From: Plantactinospora endophytica
Lineage (GTDB): Bacteria > Actinomycetota > Actinomycetes > Mycobacteriales > Micromonosporaceae
Length of the DNA stretch: 64,000 nt
Assembly: GCF_016862915.1 (NCBI RefSeq)
Contig: NZ_BONW01000030.1
Span: forward strand, 62,001-126,000
Direction of reading: 5' to 3'
The translations under genes and the position numbers were made by a program. Shown here one piece after another: positions 53,062-61,161 of this stretch. Position 1 is the first letter of the stretch. Each line of letters starts with the position of its first letter. The notes under the pieces are model-generated. The model searched no databases and was not told the DNA's origin. It saw only the letters and a list, made by a program, of their open reading frames with translations.

Positions 53062-53450
53062 GTGACCAGCGTGAATGCGCTTAACTCCCAAAAGCGACGA
53101 CCCCCGTCGGGGGAGAGTGATCGGCCGTAGCGCCGAGTGCGATCGAGTGCCGTACCGCGTGGTCAGGAGTGGTGGTCGTGCTGCGGAGCATGATCGTCGT
53201 CGGCCGCGCGGTACGGCGTTCGCTGACTTTCTGCTGACCCCGCGGAGCCACCCGAGGTAGCTTCGATGGCAAGCCGCGCAGCGGCGCCGCAGCTGATCGC
53301 CTCATCCCGACGGCGGCCAACAGCCCACGCGATCGTCACGGCATCCAGAGGGGATGGCGCTGCGGACACCCGAGGACGGCCGGAGGCCGCCCGCAGGGTG
53401 GTCCGCGAGTGCAACAGCGTCGTTGATCATCGAACCGTCAGCTTGGGAAT
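53062..53450 (+). repeat. Left copy of a ~390-bp direct repeat bounding the island
   Basis: This segment matches 62386-62774 in the same orientation. The first ~177 bases differ by only about five bases. The rest is patchier but ends with conserved blocks at the same distance (+300 and +377). It contains a CCCCC/GGGGG hairpin, an 11-bp inverted repeat (GCCGTACCGCG at 53149 and its complement at 53207) and a 45-base stem-loop at 53362-53406. No gene in either copy has a consistent frame. Confidence 0.9.
53362..53406 (+). ncRNA. Candidate structured RNA element inside the repeat
   Basis: GCGGAC pairs with GTCCGC and ACCC with GGGT around an inner GGCC-GGA-GGCC hairpin. In the right copy (62686-62730) two A-to-G changes on the 5' side turn A-U into G-U pairs, so pairing is kept at RNA level. 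This favours a conserved RNA structure; transcription is unproven. Confidence 0.4.
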
Positions 53451-53717
53451 CGCTTTGATCAACACGGTGTGTAGATGTGGGCTCCGAAGTGGCGACGGAC
53501 TGTACGCACATCGCCGGGCGGTAGCCCGTGGGGCACGCGCTGTTGACCGGCAGATCGGACACGGTGCGGGCACGAAACCGTTCGGGTCCTACCCTCCCGT
53601 GTCGTAACGGCCCGCACAGGGGAAAGGTTACGCACGGGTGGAGATTGAGCGGTTTGCCTTCACAAGCCGTACGTACGTTCGACATGATGATGACCGTGAC
53701 GCTGAAGGAGGAAGCCA

Positions 53718-54488
53718 GTGGCAGACCGTAGCGCCATCGAGTGGACTGAGGCCACGTGGAACCCGACGACAGGATGCAACAAGGTCTCCGCCGGGTGCGA
53801 CAACTGTTACGCCCTTACATTGGCGAAGCGACTCAAGGCCATGGGCTCCGCCAAGTATCAGACAGACGGAGACCCTCGGACCTCGGGGCCGGGCTTCGGC
53901 GTCGCGATTCATGAGGATGCTCTCACGATTCCGTTCCGCTGGCGTGACCCGAGAGTCGTATTTGTCAACTCGATGAGCGACCTATTCCATGCGCGAATCC
54001 CGGGCAGCTTTGTCAAGGAAGTATTTAAGGTCATGGCGGCTACGCCGATGCACACTTACCAAACCTTAACAAAGAGGGCTATGCGGCTTGCCAAGCTCGC
54101 TGCTAGTCTTGACTGGCCGCCTAATGTCTGGATTGGTGTCAGCATCGAGGACGCATCTCACTTGGATCGACTAGCACATCTCCGCAAGATCCCAGCGTCT
54201 GTGCGTTTCCTATCAGCCGAGCCACTACTTGGTTCTTTGCGCGACGCGGACTTTACCGCCCTTGATTGGGTCATTGCCGGTGGAGAATCTGGCGCTCACG
54301 CACGGCCCTTGGATCCGAACTGGGTTCGCGAGATCCGGGACGCCTGCGTCGATGCAAGTGTCCCGTTTTTCTTCAAGCAATGGGGCGGCAGAAGCGCCAA
54401 AGCTGGAGGTAGAACTTTGGACGGTAAAACATGGGATCAAATGCCATCAAAGGTGGCTAGCCCCGTACTTGCATCGATACCGTCCTAG
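53718..54488 (+). CDS. DUF5131 / phage Gp37-Gp68 family three-Cys-motif protein
   Basis: The 256-aa protein has the family's N-terminus IEWTEATWNPTTGCNKVSAG with three cysteines (C20, C27, C30; C-x6-C-x2-C), then FVNSMSDLFH and a C-terminal FFKQWGG. The three-Cys motif is thought to bind an iron-sulfur cluster, as in radical SAM enzymes. Members are found in phages and islands beside TcmP, as here. GTG start with AAGGAGGA upstream. Its stop overlapped the original tcmP stop before the IS inserted. Codon use is less GC-biased than the surrounding chromosome. Confidence 0.9.
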   Translation: MADRSAIEWTEATWNPTTGCNKVSAGCDNCYALTLAKRLKAMGSAKYQTDGDPRTSGPGFGVAIHEDALTIPFRWRDPRVVFVNSMSDLFHARIPGSFVKEVFKVMAATPMHTYQTLTKRAMRLAKLAASLDWPPNVWIGVSIEDASHLDRLAHLRKIPASVRFLSAEPLLGSLRDADFTALDWVIAGGESGAHARPLDPNWVREIRDACVDASVPFFFKQWGGRSAKAGGRTLDGKTWDQMPSKVASPVLASIPS

Positions 54489-54536
54489 GCGTATTCAGGC
54501 CACCACGGCCTGCCCCTTGGATCCCACGAGGCGCTA
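54485..54536 (-). pseudogene. Detached 3' end of tcmP (last 16 codons and stop)
   Basis: Read on the minus strand in the frame of tcmP after removing the IS and one TA copy, this piece encodes SASWDPRGRPWWPEYA and a TAG stop. That stop overlaps the DUF5131 stop codon (CCTAGG). It shows that tcmP once ended here. Confidence 0.85.
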
Positions 54537-55413
54537 AAGGATGTCTCGTAACTTGGTGAAGGCGTTGCCTGGCAAGGGTGTTGGTGTCACCCGGTCAGGA
54601 TGATGTTGTGGAGGTGGGCGATGCCGGAAGCGGTGTCGGTCAATGTGCGGGCGGCGCGGCGGTAGTCGCGCAGGATCTTGAAGCACTTCATGCGGGCCAG
54701 GGCGTGTTCGACCTGGGCTCGGACGGTGCGATGCTGCTTGTTCAGCGCGAGCTTCCAGTCGGGTAGAGGGCTGCCGTCGGCCGGTTTGCGGTACGGGATG
54801 ATCACCTCGGGGTTGCCGCGGTAGGCGCCGTCGGCCATCACCGGCCGTCCGGCCAGCTTCTGGTCGATGCCCGAGGTGCGGTAGACGATCGTGTCGTTGC
54901 GGTTGCCGGGCTGCGGATCGCCGAGGGCCACGACGAGGCGGGTGTGGGCGTCGATGGCGACCTGCAGGTTGCTGCTGTAGCGGTAGTTCTTGCTCTGGGC
55001 GGCCAGGCGGTGGTCCCGGGTCGGGATCAGGGTGCCGTCGACGATCGTGATCTGGTCGACCCGGCGCCGGCGTACCGGTGCCAGGGCGAGCAGGGGGCCG
55101 AGGGTGTCGATGACCCGGTGGGCGGCGGAGTGCGACACCCCGAACAGCGGGCCGATCTGCCGCATCGTCAGGTTCGTGCGCCAGTACGCGGCGACCAGCA
55201 ACACCCGGTCCGGCAGGTCGAGAGCCCACTGCCGGCCCGGCCGGCCGTCAGCGATCGCGTCACCGCCACGCTCGGCGACCAGCTTGACGAGTCGGCGGAA
55301 CTGGACGGGCTGCAACCCGGTGAACGGGAAGATCCACTCCGGGCGGGCTGCCGAGATCACCTGCACCCCGACATGATCCACCGTGGACCGTCATCCAGTT
55401 ACGAGACATCCCT
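54537..55413. mobile_element. IS5-family insertion sequence, 877 bp
   Basis: The terminal inverted repeats are AAGGATGTCTCGTAACT at the left and AGGGATGTCTCGTAACT (complement) at the right, one mismatch in 17. The element is flanked by a TA duplication (54535-54536 and 55414-55415), as in the IS427-type subgroup. It carries one intact transposase gene. It has inserted into the 3' end of tcmP. Confidence 0.9.
54587..55381 (-). CDS. IS5-family transposase (DDE)
   Basis: The 264-aa protein has an N-terminal HTH_Tnp_4-like part (LTMRQIGPLFGVSHSAAHRV) and a DDE_Tnp_4 catalytic domain: IVDGTLIPTRD (first D), VMADGAYRGNP (second D) and VEHALARMKCFKILRDYR (E). It is a single, uninterrupted frame, so the element may be active. 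GTG start 33 bases inside the right inverted repeat. Confidence 0.93.
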   Translation of the reverse strand: MDHVGVQVISAARPEWIFPFTGLQPVQFRRLVKLVAERGGDAIADGRPGRQWALDLPDRVLLVAAYWRTNLTMRQIGPLFGVSHSAAHRVIDTLGPLLALAPVRRRRVDQITIVDGTLIPTRDHRLAAQSKNYRYSSNLQVAIDAHTRLVVALGDPQPGNRNDTIVYRTSGIDQKLAGRPVMADGAYRGNPEVIIPYRKPADGSPLPDWKLALNKQHRTVRAQVEHALARMKCFKILRDYRRAARTLTDTASGIAHLHNIILTG

Positions 55414-56335
55414 TAGGCTCCCATTTTGTGATGTCCGACGGCTTCACGCTGACCTCGACGTCAAATAGGGTCTGGAGGCCTTGTTTCTCGCGGCGCTTGT
55501 CTGCCGCCTTCTCTCGGGCCTCGGCTAGCATCTCAGGTTCGCGCTCAGCAGCTTTGCGGTAGAGGTGGGTCATTATCTTCTGGCCCACCTCGTGATCGGT
55601 AGCGAAGACCATGTCATATATGGGCATACCATGGAGCATCCGCATCGGAATCCTTGCCGTGTTAGCGTAGCCGAGACCTTTCTCAAGCCGCCTTCTTAGA
55701 AGGTTGACCATCTCGTCCCGATACTCCTCGGCCGAGATCGCATCGGCGTCGCGTGCGGCCTGAATAGTCTGCCACGCTTTAGTGCCATAGAGGCGATCAA
55801 CTCGCTCGACGAATGCGTCGGCGTTGGTGCCTTTCACTCCCTTGGCGACCATTGCTGGAGAAGCCAATATCCACAGCTCTGATTTTCGGATTCCGTCTCG
55901 AAACCTCGCGGCCTTTTCAAGCGTCCGCCAAGCAACCTCGGCGGCTTGCTGATCAACAAAGACGAATGTCGGGTACCGCCGGTACGGCGACAGATCACGC
56001 AAGACTTGATCGATGGTGGCGTTGCAGTCTCCGGGGTAGATCGTGAAGTCGTTGATGCGGTCTGGGTACCTGGCAGGTAAGTCCTGTTGAAGCTTGGCCG
56101 CCTTCGTGGCCATCTCACAGAAGGCGAGTTTCGTGAAGCCCGGCTTCGCGGCCAGGGCCAGTCGAGCTGATCCGTCGAACTCGACTCCGGTTGCCCTGTC
56201 GCGGTTGAACGGTTGTCCAGCCATGAGATCGACGTACACACGGTGGCGGGCTTTGGCGGAAGCTTGATTGAAGGCGGGTAGGTAGCCAGCCAGGATCTCA
56301 AGTTTGTTCCGCGTCCAGTACTGCCACTCACGCAT
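55391..56335 (-). CDS. tcmP: Three-Cys-motif partner protein TcmP, 3' end replaced by IS
   Basis: The 314-aa protein matches TcmP, the partner of DUF5131-type proteins: N-terminus WTRNKLEILAGYLPAFNQA, then a SAM-methyltransferase-like YVDLMAGQPFNRD, IYPGDCNATID, FVFVDQQ and the C-terminal YDMVFATDHEVGQKIMTHLY. The original last 16 residues are replaced by KGCLVTG read from the IS. The core is intact, so activity may survive. GGAGG before ATG 56335 fixes the start. A short overlapping frame (MSVEELAALLRG at 56385) lies just upstream. It faces the DUF5131 gene tail to tail. Confidence 0.88.
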   Translation of the reverse strand: MREWQYWTRNKLEILAGYLPAFNQASAKARHRVYVDLMAGQPFNRDRATGVEFDGSARLALAAKPGFTKLAFCEMATKAAKLQQDLPARYPDRINDFTIYPGDCNATIDQVLRDLSPYRRYPTFVFVDQQAAEVAWRTLEKAARFRDGIRKSELWILASPAMVAKGVKGTNADAFVERVDRLYGTKAWQTIQAARDADAISAEEYRDEMVNLLRRRLEKGLGYANTARIPMRMLHGMPIYDMVFATDHEVGQKIMTHLYRKAAEREPEMLAEAREKAADKRREKQGLQTLFDVEVSVKPSDITKWEPKGCLVTG

Positions 56336-56982
56336 ACAGGCCTCCCCGGTCCGCGTAGCAAGGCTGCAAGTTCCTCGACACTCATCGTGACGGCCCGTGA
56401 GTCCGAAAGCGAGGGTCTGTCGTAAAGCTTCTGAGGACGAGAGATTTTCGTGTTGGTACAGGTGCGGAGACCACGCGCCGCTTCGTCGACTCGGCATCAA
56501 GCCAGCCTTGGCATCCCGGGGGATGGGACAGCGGTACGCGACCACCCTCGGGGGCAGGCCAGGGCCTGTCCGGCGATAGGCTGCCCCAAGGGGTCGCAGA
56601 GGCTCCGCAGTCAAGGAAGGCCGCTTGCGGCCGTCGCTTGCGTCCTTGAGCGTGGAGGGGGCGGCCCCACACATTGCGCGCCGCCGCACCCCGGCCCTCT
56701 ACTTCTCGGCTCTCCGTCGCTGACGTGGTGCGGACGCGGGCCAAGCCGCAGGCTTGCCTCCCCGGCCATCTGTCCCGGCCTGGGAGGTGGGCGACTTGTC
56801 CACCCATCCTGCGGCTGGCCAACGCGTCACGGTGCGCGCCGCTCAGCGGCGCGCCTTGATCCAGATGAGGACGTTTCGGCAGTGTTCCTTTTACGCAACC
56901 CACCGATTGTCGACAGATGGGTGAACGTCGGCCTCGCGAGCCCTCGGAGATCGGTCATCGGGTCCCGGTCCAATCGGCCCAT
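56336..56982. other. Long non-coding gap between tcmP and HEPN gene
   Basis: About 650 bases lie between the divergent tcmP and HEPN genes without a convincing gene. Frames on both strands are short, Arg/Pro-rich and lack ribosome sites. The middle is rich in stable hairpins (see 56551-56854); the ends carry promoters for the two genes. Confidence 0.55.
56551..56854. ncRNA. Hairpin cluster, candidate structured RNA or replication/transfer site
   Basis: Three strong hairpins lie within 304 bases: GGGGCAG/CTGCCCC at 56551-56587; TCAAGGA/TCCTTGA at 56611-56649 enclosing GGCCGC-TT-GCGGCC; and a perfect 9-bp stem GCGCGCCGC-TCA-GCGGCGCGC at 56834-56854. GC content is far above that of the neighbouring HEPN gene. 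Whether it is transcribed is unknown. Confidence 0.35.
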
Positions 56983-57010
56983 TTGAGAGTCGTGAATCCA
57001 CCTGTATTAT
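56983..57010 (+). promoter_or_regulatory. Promoter of the HEPN gene
   Basis: TTGAGA (56983-56988) and TATTAT (57005-57010) are spaced 16 bases apart, a near-consensus housekeeping promoter. The expected start of transcription coincides with ATG 57019, so the mRNA is probably leaderless. Confidence 0.75.
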
Positions 57011-57018
57011 TCACTTCC

Positions 57019-58392
57019 ATGTCATCGAGGAACATAGGGGCGCCGGCTGTAGATCGTTTTCGTGGCGCCCTTATCCGATTAACCGACGCCTTGGAAGCAG
57101 TAGAGGAGCTGACTGAATTTACCGGCACTCACGTCTTGGCCTTAGACGACACAGAGAGGGTCATTGACTCCATCATCGAGCGCCGGGGTGTTCCGCTTAG
57201 TGAAGATAAGCGTGCTGCCGCATTAGACGCGGCCGCAACGTTCTTCGAGAGGCTGGAAACGAGCTTAGAGGGCGTAAGCCGGGTACATTTTGAAGTAGGG
57301 ACAGGCTTCAGACCCCCCGATGGAGGCGCTCAACATGAAGACCAAAACTTTGGCGAGAAGTTTCAAAATGAATTTCAACCCGCCATGGATCAGATGATAG
57401 ATGCACTAGAGGCCAACGGCATTAGAGGTCGACTGGCAATGGACATAGTGACTGCGTACTCTGCAACGAGAGTAAGGAAGCCTCGTGCAGCGATCCTATA
57501 TTCATCTCTTCTTGTCACTACCGTCGGTGCTTGCGAAGTGTTCTTGGGGGACACAATGCGCGCCTTCCTCAAGGCCCGCCCGGAAGCCATGAGCACGAGC
57601 GAAGCGAAGTTCTCATTCTCCGAGGTAGCGGGCTTCAAGTCGATTGAGGCGTTCCGCAACTATAGTATTAATAAACAAGTCGACTCAATCCTCCGACAAG
57701 GTAGTTTCGACGATTGGATGAAGTGGTTCGACGATAAGCTGCGTATCAAATACGAGGACATGACCAGTCATGGCCTCAACCTTCGCGAGGTCTTCCAGCG
57801 ACGTCATATCCACGTACACAACGATGGAAGAGTGTCCGATCTCTATCTACTTAAGTTGCCTGACCTCGAAGCACCTCCCACAATCAACACACACCTTGAG
57901 ATAACTCCCGCCTACCTTACGGGTGCCATTGATCAACTCTGGGATTTCGCCGTCGTCCTTATAGTCGCGGTCGGAAGAAAGCTTTTCCGAAAGGATGCAG
58001 CGTCCAGAGAAGCGATCAATAACCTTGGGGTCAATACTATATTCGAGCACCTCAAAAGCGGCAAATACCACTGCGTTATCGAACTCTACGCAAGACTCCA
58101 CGAGGGATTCGATAGCGAGGTCGACCGACTCACCACGAGGGTCAATCATTGGGTCGCACGGTCAAGATTAGGAGATCCCAAGGTTACCGCCGAGGTCGAA
58201 GCTTGGGACACTACGACGCTAAGCAGAAGATATCAGCTGGCCAAGACGGCATTGCAAGGAGACTACAAAGAGGCCGCCGAGCTAGCCGGACAGCTAATCG
58301 TTGGCGGCGAGTTAACACGAAGGGATTATCGAGAGTGGCCTTTGTTGCTACATGTTCGCGAGGCTTATCCGGATCCACCTATGCCCGACTAG
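57019..58392 (+). CDS. HEPN-motif protein, possible ribonuclease effector
   Basis: The 457-aa protein is helical and shows a HEPN-type R-x4-H motif in FQRRHIHVHNDGRVS (R262 to H267, followed by N and G). This matches the RN-x-x-VHN-x-G form found in many HEPN RNases of toxin and defence systems. Upstream helices (ILYSSLLVTTVGACEVFLGD) are typical of the fold; the C-terminal ~130 residues are TPR-like. GC content and codon use (ATA, TTA, AGA codons) differ clearly from the chromosome, so it was acquired. It has no ribosome site but a strong promoter, hence a leaderless start. Its relation to tcmP and DUF5131 is inferred from location. Confidence 0.7.
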   Translation: MSSRNIGAPAVDRFRGALIRLTDALEAVEELTEFTGTHVLALDDTERVIDSIIERRGVPLSEDKRAAALDAAATFFERLETSLEGVSRVHFEVGTGFRPPDGGAQHEDQNFGEKFQNEFQPAMDQMIDALEANGIRGRLAMDIVTAYSATRVRKPRAAILYSSLLVTTVGACEVFLGDTMRAFLKARPEAMSTSEAKFSFSEVAGFKSIEAFRNYSINKQVDSILRQGSFDDWMKWFDDKLRIKYEDMTSHGLNLREVFQRRHIHVHNDGRVSDLYLLKLPDLEAPPTINTHLEITPAYLTGAIDQLWDFAVVLIVAVGRKLFRKDAASREAINNLGVNTIFEHLKSGKYHCVIELYARLHEGFDSEVDRLTTRVNHWVARSRLGDPKVTAEVEAWDTTTLSRRYQLAKTALQGDYKEAAELAGQLIVGGELTRRDYREWPLLLHVREAYPDPPMPD

Positions 58393-58868
58393 CCAACGGG
58401 CACGAACTCGCGAAAAGCCCCTGGCCCGCACCTATCCCGTCCTACCGCCAACCGCCGGAAGGGAATGGTCCTACGCCCAGTCCGCCATCGAGCGGAAATG
58501 GACGCACGCTGGCGGATCGGACGCTGGTCTGCGCCCTTTGTCGAGGTCAATCGCGCCCGAGATGACTCGCGCAACCACTGGCCGATGAGTCTTCGGCATC
58601 TGGAGCCTGAGGCGCCCGCCGGATCTTCGCCGAGTCCTTCACGCTCAGCACCTCCCGATGCTTTGAGGAGGAGGTCCAGATTCAGCCGGTACCACATGGC
58701 CGCTCCTGGCCGGCTGTAGTCGTCCGTGCCAAGCGACGGGCGTCGGCGTGCTTTCGACCTGGACGCTCGCGCAGAGGGGCCGGTGCCGCGCTCCCCTGGC
58801 GGCGGCGCGTGCGGCCCGCTTGTGGACCGCTTTGAAGACGTACACAGAGCTTCCGCGGAGCTGGTAGT
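58393..58868. other. Non-coding or decayed region
   Basis: 476 bases with only short frames of odd composition on both strands. I see no domain, start site or hairpin worth naming; it may be decayed mobile DNA. Confidence 0.4.
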
Positions 58869-59102
58869 TCATTGCTGGTAGGGCGATCCTTCCACAGCGG
58901 CGCAGATGGCTTGCTGAGGGCTTGGGCGGCTGGGACGCCATGTGGTGATGATGGGACGGATTGCATCGACCAACGCGGAGACGGCATCGTACATCTCGGA
59001 GTCGGGCAGCTTGTCCAGGGTGGCGACGGTGTCCAGGGTGAGTTGGTACCGGTAGCGGTTGGTGTCGTCATCTCGCCAGTGCGGAGAGTTGCGCCACTCC
59101 AC
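58869..59102 (-). CDS. Small protein of unknown function, 77 aa
   Basis: The frame reads EWRNSPHWRDDDTNRYRYQL then TLDTVATLDKLPDSEMYDAV and looks like a real soluble protein. It starts at GTG 59102 inside the end of the upstream 45-aa frame. The combination looks like one gene split by a frameshift near 59070-59100, or two overlapping genes. Confidence 0.55.
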   Translation of the reverse strand: MEWRNSPHWRDDDTNRYRYQLTLDTVATLDKLPDSEMYDAVSALVDAIRPIITTWRPSRPSPQQAICAAVEGSPYQQ

Positions 59103-59205
59103 GGGTGAGCACTTCGGCGGCGGCGGCGTGGATGGCGGCAGCGCGTTGCTGGGTCGTGGGTGTGGCGTCGTGGCCGTCGTCTGTGGGCGTGGCTGCGTCG
59201 CGCAT
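59068..59205 (-). CDS. Short helical peptide, 45 aa, possibly 5' part of the next gene
   Basis: ATG at 59205 opens MRDAATPTDDGHDATPTTQQ followed by RAAAIHAAAAEVLTRGVAQL. It overlaps the 77-aa frame by 35 bases in another frame. The helical end joins naturally to the second frame if one base is shifted. No other feature is seen. Confidence 0.4.
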   Translation of the reverse strand: MRDAATPTDDGHDATPTTQQRAAAIHAAAAEVLTRGVAQLSALAR

Positions 59206-59281
59206 GTCCGAATGCTACAGATGTGCGACGGATCGTGATCTGCGCCTGCCGGGCTCGGCCTGACGATCAGTGACGGATGGG

Positions 59282-59836
59282 CTACGCGTCGGCCAAGGCC
59301 GTGAGCCATTCGTGGGCAAGGATGGAGTAGAGCAGGGAGTCTCGCCAGGTGCCGTTGGTGTGGACATGGTCGCGTAGGTGGCCTTCGTACTGCATGCCGA
59401 GACGTTTGACGACGGCGATAGATCCGGCGTTCTCGGGGTCCATGGCGGCGCTGATGCGGTGCAGGTCGAGGACGGTGAAGCCGTAGGTGATGAGGGTGCG
59501 GGCGGCGTCGGTGGCGAAGCCGTGGCCCCAGTGGTCGGCGTGGATGGCGTACCCGAGTTTGGCGGCTTTGACTCCGCCCAGGCCGAGCCTGCCGAAGCCG
59601 ATCATCTGGTCTTGCTTGTCGGTGATGGCCAGGTAGTACTCGTTGCGGGGTTCGGACTGGGCGCGTTGGATGGCGCCTTCGATCATGACGGCGGCCTGGT
59701 CGTGGTCGCGGCTGTCGTAGGAGAGCCATCGGGTGACGCGGTCGTCGCCGACGATGGCCAGGGCGTCGGTGACGTCGTCGAGGCGGAAGTCGCGGAGGTC
59801 GACCAAGCTGCCGGTGATGGTGTCGATCGGGTACAC
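59282..59836 (-). CDS. RimJ/RimL-type GNAT acetyltransferase
   Basis: The 184-aa protein has the RimJ/L pattern: VDLRDFRLDDVTDALAIVGD, YAIHADHWGHGFATDAARTL (acetyl-CoA loop) and MDPENAGSIAVVKRLGMQYE near the end. The substrate may be a protein N-terminus, an antibiotic or a toxin-charged tRNA. GTG at 59836 has GAGG upstream and follows the XRE-type regulator stop by 14 bases, so they are co-transcribed. Confidence 0.85.
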   Translation of the reverse strand: MYPIDTITGSLVDLRDFRLDDVTDALAIVGDDRVTRWLSYDSRDHDQAAVMIEGAIQRAQSEPRNEYYLAITDKQDQMIGFGRLGLGGVKAAKLGYAIHADHWGHGFATDAARTLITYGFTVLDLHRISAAMDPENAGSIAVVKRLGMQYEGHLRDHVHTNGTWRDSLLYSILAHEWLTALADA

Positions 59837-59850
59837 GCTCTGATCCTCGC

Positions 59851-61161
59851 CTATCGCGGGAGGGCGTTGGCGGGGGTGTGGGTGAAGTGCTCGATCCCGT
59901 CGACCAGGTCCCGGGCGTCGGCGGTGAGTCCAGCGCGGCTGACGGCCTGGTGCACGCGGCGGACGGAGTGAACGATGCCGTTGATCCGCTGGTCGGCGGG
60001 CAGCTCTAGCACGGGCGCCAGGGCGTCGATGGCGGCGTCGAGGTCGCGGCCGGCGATCCGGGCGATGGCTAGGTCGGTGTGGGATCCGGCCTGGTCGCCG
60101 AAGGCCCATGCCGGGTCGTGGGGATCGGCGTAGGCGGTGACGGCGCGCGTGGCGTAGTCCTCGGCGGCGGTGGCCTGGTCGGGGAGCCAGGCCAGGGCGT
60201 CGGCGGCGTAGTAGAGGGTGCGGGGCTGGTTGAAGGTGCAGATGCCGCCCATCGCGTCGAGGTCGTCGGGGCGTACCCGGGTCCATGCCTGCTCGGCCTC
60301 GGTGATGGCGGCCTTAGCTTGTTCGGCGTTGCCGAGGGCGGCGTAGGCGCGGGCAGCGCTTGCGGGGAGCCAGACCGCGGTGGTGCCGCCGGCTTCGGTG
60401 GCGTGTTCGCGTCCGGCGTCGGCGTAGCGGACGGCTTCGGCGTACCGGCCGGCCCAGTAGGCGACGAGGGATTGCATGCCGCGCAGCCAGGCTTGCAGTC
60501 CGGGGTGTCCGGCCTGTTCGGCGCAGAGTACGGCGGTGCGGGTTTGCAGCATCGCGGCGTGCGGGTCGGCCAGGTCGTGCGACACCTTCGCCAGTAGACC
60601 GCTGGTGATGCCGGCCAGGAAGTGCAGATCCCTCGACTGGTTCGGCGGCTGGCGGCGCTCCAGCAGGGTGAACAGGGTGTCTTGGGTCTCGGCGAGGTCG
60701 CCGATGAGCTGGTTGACCGGCTGCTGCGGGTAGGCCAGGGCGAGCCGCTGTACGTCTTCGGCGAGTTGCTGGATCGCGGCGGGGGTGGTGGCTTCGGCGG
60801 CGAGCATGGCGTAGTTGCGAGCGCGTTGGGCGGCCATGGCGAGGATCGTCCTTTCGGGGCCAGTACCGGGCAGGGCGAGGGTGCCGCGCTGCTCCGGAAT
60901 CGCGGAGGGGTTCTCGGGAGCCCAGGGGCGTTGCAGCTCGTCGACCGGTCGGCCGAACATGGCTTGCAAGGCACGGCGGGTTGCCGGGGTTGCCCCGGAC
61001 AGGTCCCGTTCGCCGCGCGCCAGGCGGCCGAGGTGCCGGGCGCTGATCGCCGCGCGAGGGTCGAACCGGGAGAACTCCTCGGCCAGTTCCTCGTACGTGC
61101 GGTCACTCTGCTGGATCAGGTGCGCCAGCAGAGTGCGGGGTTCGCGCCGCTCGCGAGCCAT
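59851..61161 (-). CDS. XRE-like regulator with TPR-type helical domain
   Basis: The 436-aa protein has an N-terminal helix-turn-helix-like region (ISARHLGRLARGERDLSGAT, residues ~38-60) and a long helical repeat domain resembling TPR (AEAVRYADAGREHATEAGG; AALGNAEQAKAAITEAEQAW). Such regulators are frequent in actinomycete accessory regions and sense peptides or proteins. It heads the unit with the GNAT gene. Confidence 0.75.
   Translation of the reverse strand: MARERREPRTLLAHLIQQSDRTYEELAEEFSRFDPRAAISARHLGRLARGERDLSGATPATRRALQAMFGRPVDELQRPWAPENPSAIPEQRGTLALPGTGPERTILAMAAQRARNYAMLAAEATTPAAIQQLAEDVQRLALAYPQQPVNQLIGDLAETQDTLFTLLERRQPPNQSRDLHFLAGITSGLLAKVSHDLADPHAAMLQTRTAVLCAEQAGHPGLQAWLRGMQSLVAYWAGRYAEAVRYADAGREHATEAGGTTAVWLPASAARAYAALGNAEQAKAAITEAEQAWTRVRPDDLDAMGGICTFNQPRTLYYAADALAWLPDQATAAEDYATRAVTAYADPHDPAWAFGDQAGSHTDLAIARIAGRDLDAAIDALAPVLELPADQRINGIVHSVRRVHQAVSRAGLTADARDLVDGIEHFTHTPANALPR

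Noticed and set aside
53081-53320. Minus-strand frame shared by both ~390-bp repeat copies
   Set aside because: A one-base insertion in the right copy breaks the frame and the sequence is Arg/Thr-rich without ribosome site, while the inverted repeats are conserved. An RNA or DNA function is more likely than a protein.
54944-55468. Plus-strand frame inside the IS
   Set aside because: Antisense shadow of the transposase, which has the full DDE motif set.
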